Positions 59,835 to 64,000 of a DNA stretch of 64,000 bases are shown piece after piece. A model generated the notes under the pieces. It had not been told where the DNA came from, did not search any database, and saw only the letters and a program-made list of their open reading frames with translations. This stretch comes from JADFXI01 sp963784135 (GTDB taxonomy: Bacteria > Nitrospirota > Thermodesulfovibrionia > Thermodesulfovibrionales > Dissulfurispiraceae): contig CAWAQG010000008.1 of the NCBI GenBank assembly GCA_963784135.1, positions 414,164 to 478,163 on the forward strand, given 5' to 3'. Numbering within the stretch: the stretch's first letter is position 1; the number at the start of each line of letters is the position of its first letter. The position numbers were made by a program, and so were the translations under genes.

Positions 59835-61166
59835 GTGAGCGTGCAGCGTGTTCTTATAATTATCGTGACGTTCAACAAAAGGGACTACGTAGTCAACCTG
59901 CTTGAATCGCTTCGCACCATAGATTACAGGAATTACGATATCGTCGTCGTGGACAACGCCAGTTCGGATGGGACGGTCGAACTTCTCACCCGGAATTATC
60001 CGGACATAAAGATCATTGCCAAGGACATCAACGACGGCGGCTCGGGAGGGTTTAATGCCGGCCTGAACTATGCCTTCGCGCAGAGCGGCTATAAATATTA
60101 CTGGCTTCTTGATAACGACGTTGTAGTGTCAAAGGACGCCCTTTCAGCACTGGTGCGCGTGCTGGAGGAACACGGCGACATTGCAGTCGCAGGGTCCCAG
60201 ATGTGCCAGTTGGACAATCCTGCCGTGACAAACGAGATCGGGGCGTATGTTGATTTATGCGGCGGGCGTCTGGTTTTAAACAGGCACCTGACCCGGAGAT
60301 GTAATAATGAGAGCGGGCTTTATTATGTCGATTATGTCGCTGCTGCCTCCATGCTGGTCAGGGCTGATGTAGCAAGGACGGCGGGTCTTTGGGAGGATTT
60401 TTTCATCCACTTCGATGATGTGGACTGGTGTTTGCGCATCAAACAAAGCGGGCACAAGATCGTCGGTGTTGCAGAATCGGTAATATGGCACCTGTCCGCT
60501 GCTGAAAAGCCGGTAACGTGGCAGCATTATTATGACACCCGGAATATGCTCTATGTTCTCAAAACGCACTCGTGCCCCCGGAACGTCGCCAGATTTGCGA
60601 GGAGAAAATGCCTGCAGGCGGTTGTTAAGGAACTCAGGGGGTTGACGCATGTTGCGGAAATCATTCTCGACGCGGTGGACGATTTCCTCGCGGGGGAAAA
60701 GGGGAAAAAGATATTTCATTTCCCCGTTGCTGTTGATGTTGAGACCCTGAAAAAAACGCATCCGGAAGACAAAGTCTTTGTCTGCCAGAGCGAATGGTTC
60801 GATCTCAGAAAATTCCCTTTTGAGGACCGATATGCCGGTTCTATAAAGGACGTTATGCTTCCGCATTACCTTACCGACGCGCGCTGGTTCTGGAGGACGG
60901 AGAATCCGCAAAAAATTATTGCTTTTAATATACTCCGGAGGGGCCTCCTGGTACTTGCCGGACTTATGGGATACAGAAAATATAAGCGGGCATATGTGAA
61001 CATACATATAATGCCGTTTGATGCTTCATTTCTTTCGCGGGAGCTGGTTGTTATGAGCAACGATCAGAAATGGATTATACCAAGGGACAAGCACAGTGTG
61101 TGGAAAAGCCTTTCCCGAATCATAAAAAGGAGCATGAAGCTCTATGTGCGGTTTTTGTTTAAATAA
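59835..61166 (+). CDS. Family 2 glycosyltransferase, probable galactofuranosyltransferase (GlfT2-like)
   Basis: A 443-residue GT2 enzyme: IIIVTFNKRDYVVNLLESL, VVVDNASSDGTVELL, DGGSGGFNAGLNYAFAQ and YWLLDNDVVVSKDALSAL. FFIHFDDVDWCLRIKQSGH and VIWHLSAAEKPVTWQHYYDT resemble GlfT-type transferases. The gene for UDP-galactopyranose mutase follows 12 bp later, which strongly suggests it transfers galactofuranose. Start GTG 59835 with AGGAAG upstream. Confidence 0.8.
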   Translation: MSVQRVLIIIVTFNKRDYVVNLLESLRTIDYRNYDIVVVDNASSDGTVELLTRNYPDIKIIAKDINDGGSGGFNAGLNYAFAQSGYKYYWLLDNDVVVSKDALSALVRVLEEHGDIAVAGSQMCQLDNPAVTNEIGAYVDLCGGRLVLNRHLTRRCNNESGLYYVDYVAAASMLVRADVARTAGLWEDFFIHFDDVDWCLRIKQSGHKIVGVAESVIWHLSAAEKPVTWQHYYDTRNMLYVLKTHSCPRNVARFARRKCLQAVVKELRGLTHVAEIILDAVDDFLAGEKGKKIFHFPVAVDVETLKKTHPEDKVFVCQSEWFDLRKFPFEDRYAGSIKDVMLPHYLTDARWFWRTENPQKIIAFNILRRGLLVLAGLMGYRKYKRAYVNIHIMPFDASFLSRELVVMSNDQKWIIPRDKHSVWKSLSRIIKRSMKLYVRFLFK

Positions 61167-61178
61167 AGGGGGCCGGTC

Positions 61179-62273
61179 ATGGGACATGATTATTTGATAG
61201 TCGGAGCAGGCATTACGGGATGTTCAATGGCGAGGGTCCTTGCCGACGCGGGTAGGAAAGTGCTGATAATTGATAAACGCGGACATATAGGGGGAAACTG
61301 TTACGATGAATATGATGCTCACGGGGTCCTTGTCCACAAGTACGGTCCGCATATCTTCCATACCAATATAAAAGAAGTCTGGGACTTTTTGTCCCGTTTT
61401 ACGGAATGGAGATTATACCAGCACCGCGTAAAGGCGTTTGTGGACGGTATGCTTGTGAGCGTTCCTGTCAACCTAAATACGATGGCGGGCCTTTTCAACC
61501 GTGAGTTTACTGCGGAACAGATGGAGGAGTTTGTAGACTCCCTGCGGCTGCGGATTGATGAGCCCCGCAATGCAAAGGAAGCGGTACTTATGCGCATGGG
61601 GGAACTTTTATACGAGAAGTTGTTCAAAAACTATACATTAAAACAGTGGGGAATCCCTGCAGAAAAGCTTGCAGCGGCGGTGACCCAGCGTATCCCTCTG
61701 CGTTTTTCGGGCGATGACAGGTATTTTTCGGACACCTACCAGGGAATGCCCCGTTACGGTTATTCCTCTTTGTTCGGGAAAATGCTTGATCACAGGAATA
61801 TTCATATACTCCTGCAGACCGGGTTTGACGATATGCCTCCCGGCATGCGCGGTGACCGCGTGATTTATACGGGACCTATAGACGAATATTACGGTTTCTG
61901 TTTCGGCAGGCTTGGATACAGATCGGTCCATTTTGATTTTGAGACTTTTAACATTGAGTCATACCAGGACTATGCGGTCATTAACTATCCAAACGATTAC
62001 GACTTCACCCGTATAACGGAATACAAAAAACTGACCGGCCAGGAAGCCGTGAACACGACCATATCAAGGGAATACCCCGCGTCGGAGGGTGAGCCCTATT
62101 ATCCGATGCCGACGGAAGAGAACCAGGTACTGTATGGGAAGTATATGAAAAAAAGCGGCAGGGAAAAGCGGATTGCGTTTATTGGAAGGCTTGGAGCTTA
62201 TAAGTATCTGAATATGGATGCCGCCTGCCTTGAAGGCATGAAGAAGGCAAAGGAGATGCTGGATGCACGGTAG
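61179..62273 (+). CDS. glf: UDP-galactopyranose mutase
   Basis: A 364-residue FAD enzyme that interconverts UDP-Galp and UDP-Galf. LIVGAGITGCSMARVL binds FAD, GGNCYDEYDAHGVLVHKYGPHIFHT splits into GGNCYDEYD and KYGPHIFHT, and LFKNYTLKQWG, YTGPIDEYYGF and EYPASEGEPYYPMP are family-specific. Length is normal. The ribosome site is AAAGGGGG. It supplies the preceding transferase. Confidence 0.95.
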   Translation: MGHDYLIVGAGITGCSMARVLADAGRKVLIIDKRGHIGGNCYDEYDAHGVLVHKYGPHIFHTNIKEVWDFLSRFTEWRLYQHRVKAFVDGMLVSVPVNLNTMAGLFNREFTAEQMEEFVDSLRLRIDEPRNAKEAVLMRMGELLYEKLFKNYTLKQWGIPAEKLAAAVTQRIPLRFSGDDRYFSDTYQGMPRYGYSSLFGKMLDHRNIHILLQTGFDDMPPGMRGDRVIYTGPIDEYYGFCFGRLGYRSVHFDFETFNIESYQDYAVINYPNDYDFTRITEYKKLTGQEAVNTTISREYPASEGEPYYPMPTEENQVLYGKYMKKSGREKRIAFIGRLGAYKYLNMDAACLEGMKKAKEMLDAR

Positions 62274-63936
62274 AACAATTGTCCTGCTGACATGTGTTTT
62301 CATATTTTTTATTAGTGCGGGTGCGTATGGGGAGGACATATCGTCCAAGTATGACTTGCCTCCAATGAAGAGGGCCGCACGAGGGTCTTTGGCAGACTCC
62401 ATTTTAAAGAAGGCCAGAGTTCTTAAATACGCGGACGAGATGCCGGTAAAATATACCGAGGTCTGGAATAGTGACCAATATATTCGCGGACTTAGATTAT
62501 CTATAGAATCACGGGCCGGCCATGAAGGACGAAATTACAAGAGAGTATATTTCAACGGCAAGTCGTCAAAGGAGTTGAATGCCTTTTTGGACAGGTCTTC
62601 ATCTGTTGAAGGGATTGAGGTCATGGTCCGCGAGCGTGAAATTTTTCTCGATGGGCCAATCCGTATGAAAAGCTATACTATTATCAATGGGACGGGGGTG
62701 AGGTTTGTCGCAAAAAAAACAGCCATCGCCTTTATCGGGAAGGATATCAGCAATGCCGGATTGAAGAATGTAACTATTGATGGACCTCTTGAATGCGGCA
62801 TTATGCTTATTAATGCCGCCAACTGTTTTTTTGAATCTATCGATGTTCTTGGCAGCCGCGACAAGGGCATGATTATAAGGGCGCATTCGAGCTTTATTGT
62901 CATCTCTCAAAGCAGGTTCAGAGAAAACCTGAGAGGAGGGATTTTTCTTCAGGACGGTTCACATGATGTGCTGATAAGGGATTGTGCTGTGTATGGCGTC
63001 AGGAATAGTTCGAACTGGGCTGCCGGGATTGTAATTACGAGTGTTCCCCCGGTCACGGAGCAGGGGATAAGGGACGCTTTTGACGACAAGTACTATTACT
63101 ATCCGAAGGACCTGACTTTTAAAAAGAACACTGTTCCTTTCAGGACCATGGTTGAGGCCTGCCATATTCATGACAATCAGGCCTCCGGGATTTACGTGGA
63201 CGGGGGCAACGGGAATGTTTTTATAGGGAATTACATTGCTCAAAATGACAAGGAAGGCATGTGTCTTGACGGCTATTCTACCGGGAACATCGTTGAATCC
63301 AATATATTCATAGCCAATGGTTTCAGGAAAATGCAGTCAGATCAGGACCTCAAAATTGATGCAGTCCTTCAGTTCGGACGCTTGCCGGACAAGTCTTCGG
63401 CGGCCAAATTGCCCAATATATCACTTGACAACACGGCATATAACCTGATCATGCGCAATTCTATCTCCGGAGCCGCAGGAGACGGAATAAAAATAGTGAG
63501 GAGTGGTTTCAGGAACATTTTTGGGCTGAATACCATTACTGATAATAATGCCGGAGAGAACAAGGTGTTTTTCTTCAGCGGCATACTTCTTGGCTCCGCC
63601 GCGTTTGCTGAAAATTATATTGACGCGCTTCCATGCGTAGAGAACATCATTTTTGGCAACTCAATCTACGGCAAGCATAGACACGGGATTGTGATTGATG
63701 GGCATGGCGTTTTTAATGACGTATATGATAATGTCGTTATGAAGCAGAAAGACCTTGCGGTGGCTGCGCATGATCAGCCCAACAGTATCATGGGAAATAA
63801 TTTCAATGAGACGCTTCCGCAGCCGAAAAGGCCATCCGGCGTAAAGACAAGAAAAAAATTGTTGTTTGTTATTGCGGCAACGGCGCTTTATGTTGTTTAC
63901 AGAAAGTACGCCAAAAGAAAACGTTTACAGCTATAG
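62263..63936 (+). CDS. Exported parallel beta-helix protein with C-terminal membrane anchor
   Basis: A 557-residue protein with an N-terminal signal (IVLLTCVFIFFISAGAYG). Residues about 120-510 form a right-handed parallel beta-helix with pectate-lyase/NosD-type repeats (DVLIRDCAVYGVRNSS, IHDNQASGIYVDGGNGNVFI, GIVIDGHGVFNDVYDNVV). Near the end KKLLFVIAATALYVVYRKYAKRKR divides into a hydrophobic helix and a basic tail, which should hold the C-terminus in the inner membrane. Beta-helix proteins in glycan loci are often lyases or epimerases that trim polysaccharide; no catalytic set is obvious here. The start overlaps the glf stop by 11 bp. Nothing is seen from 63937 to the end. Confidence 0.75.
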   Translation: MHGRTIVLLTCVFIFFISAGAYGEDISSKYDLPPMKRAARGSLADSILKKARVLKYADEMPVKYTEVWNSDQYIRGLRLSIESRAGHEGRNYKRVYFNGKSSKELNAFLDRSSSVEGIEVMVREREIFLDGPIRMKSYTIINGTGVRFVAKKTAIAFIGKDISNAGLKNVTIDGPLECGIMLINAANCFFESIDVLGSRDKGMIIRAHSSFIVISQSRFRENLRGGIFLQDGSHDVLIRDCAVYGVRNSSNWAAGIVITSVPPVTEQGIRDAFDDKYYYYPKDLTFKKNTVPFRTMVEACHIHDNQASGIYVDGGNGNVFIGNYIAQNDKEGMCLDGYSTGNIVESNIFIANGFRKMQSDQDLKIDAVLQFGRLPDKSSAAKLPNISLDNTAYNLIMRNSISGAAGDGIKIVRSGFRNIFGLNTITDNNAGENKVFFFSGILLGSAAFAENYIDALPCVENIIFGNSIYGKHRHGIVIDGHGVFNDVYDNVVMKQKDLAVAAHDQPNSIMGNNFNETLPQPKRPSGVKTRKKLLFVIAATALYVVYRKYAKRKRLQL

Positions 63937-64000
63937 CTCGCTGCACCCGGCCTGGCTGCAGATATGAAGCCCGTATGAACAAACCGGCGCAAGAAGATCG

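Overview
The window is one contiguous stretch of a diderm bacterial chromosome. A two-membrane cell is implied by a complete type II secretion operon with a secretin and by a Wzm/Wzt-type polysaccharide exporter. The B12-dependent class II ribonucleotide reductase, two B12 or radical-SAM style chemistries, SLH modules with paired cysteines, an HD-GYP regulator and a two-CW protein fit an anaerobic or microaerophilic lineage such as Nitrospirota or Desulfobacterota. That placement is inference, because no rRNA or ribosomal protein gene is present.

Layout. 1-3.7 kb: the 3' end of nrdJ, a secreted multidomain protein ending in three SLH repeats, and a dCMP deaminase. 3.85-14.15 kb: a single-strand type II secretion operon in the non-canonical order G-E-F-H-I-J-K-L-M-C-D. 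Its gene junctions are punctuated by 7-bp tandem repeats (GGCAATA/GGCAATG) that often supply start and stop codons. 14.2-16.7 kb: an IS1182-family element inserted in a palindromic intergenic repeat, then an AbrB/RelE-type toxin-antitoxin pair. 16.7-19.4 kb: a probable abundant surface protein with two candidate promoters, a long leader and its own terminator, plus a small exported protein. 19.5-19.7 kb: a MITE-like element. 19.75-35.3 kb: a tightly packed operon for nucleotide-sugar synthesis and glycan assembly (GT-C membrane proteins, DegT enzymes, Fcl-like and Gmd-like SDRs, a TPP-dependent E1 alpha/beta pair, a B12-radical SAM enzyme, HddA- and HddC-like heptose enzymes). 35.4-40.6 kb: a modification block (two SPASM radical SAM enzymes, AsnB-like amidotransferase, GNAT, WbqC). 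40.75-47.25 kb: an SDR, GT2, a flippase-like protein, a methyltransferase, VapBC, and the ABC exporter Wzm plus a Wzt-like ATPase. 47.3-55.7 kb: a radical SAM enzyme, a 1999-residue polysaccharide synthase and a convergent methyltransferase. 56.3-58 kb: a REC-HD-GYP regulator and three very small proteins. 58.1-63.9 kb: GT2 enzymes, UDP-galactopyranose mutase and a parallel beta-helix protein.

How the parts fit. Most of 19.7-63.9 kb reads as one surface-polysaccharide locus built on GDP-linked deoxy or heptose sugars and galactofuranose, exported by an ABC transporter. The most striking element is the exporter ATPase (45949-47253). Where Wzt proteins carry a glycan-recognition domain, it carries SLH repeats. 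Next door, the giant synthase starts with a CsaB-like polysaccharide pyruvyl transferase domain. Pyruvylated glycans are the known ligand of SLH domains, and a secreted SLH protein lies at the start of the window. I infer a surface-anchoring system in which the cell pyruvylates a glycan, reads it with cytoplasmic SLH repeats on the exporter, and then uses it outside to hold SLH proteins.
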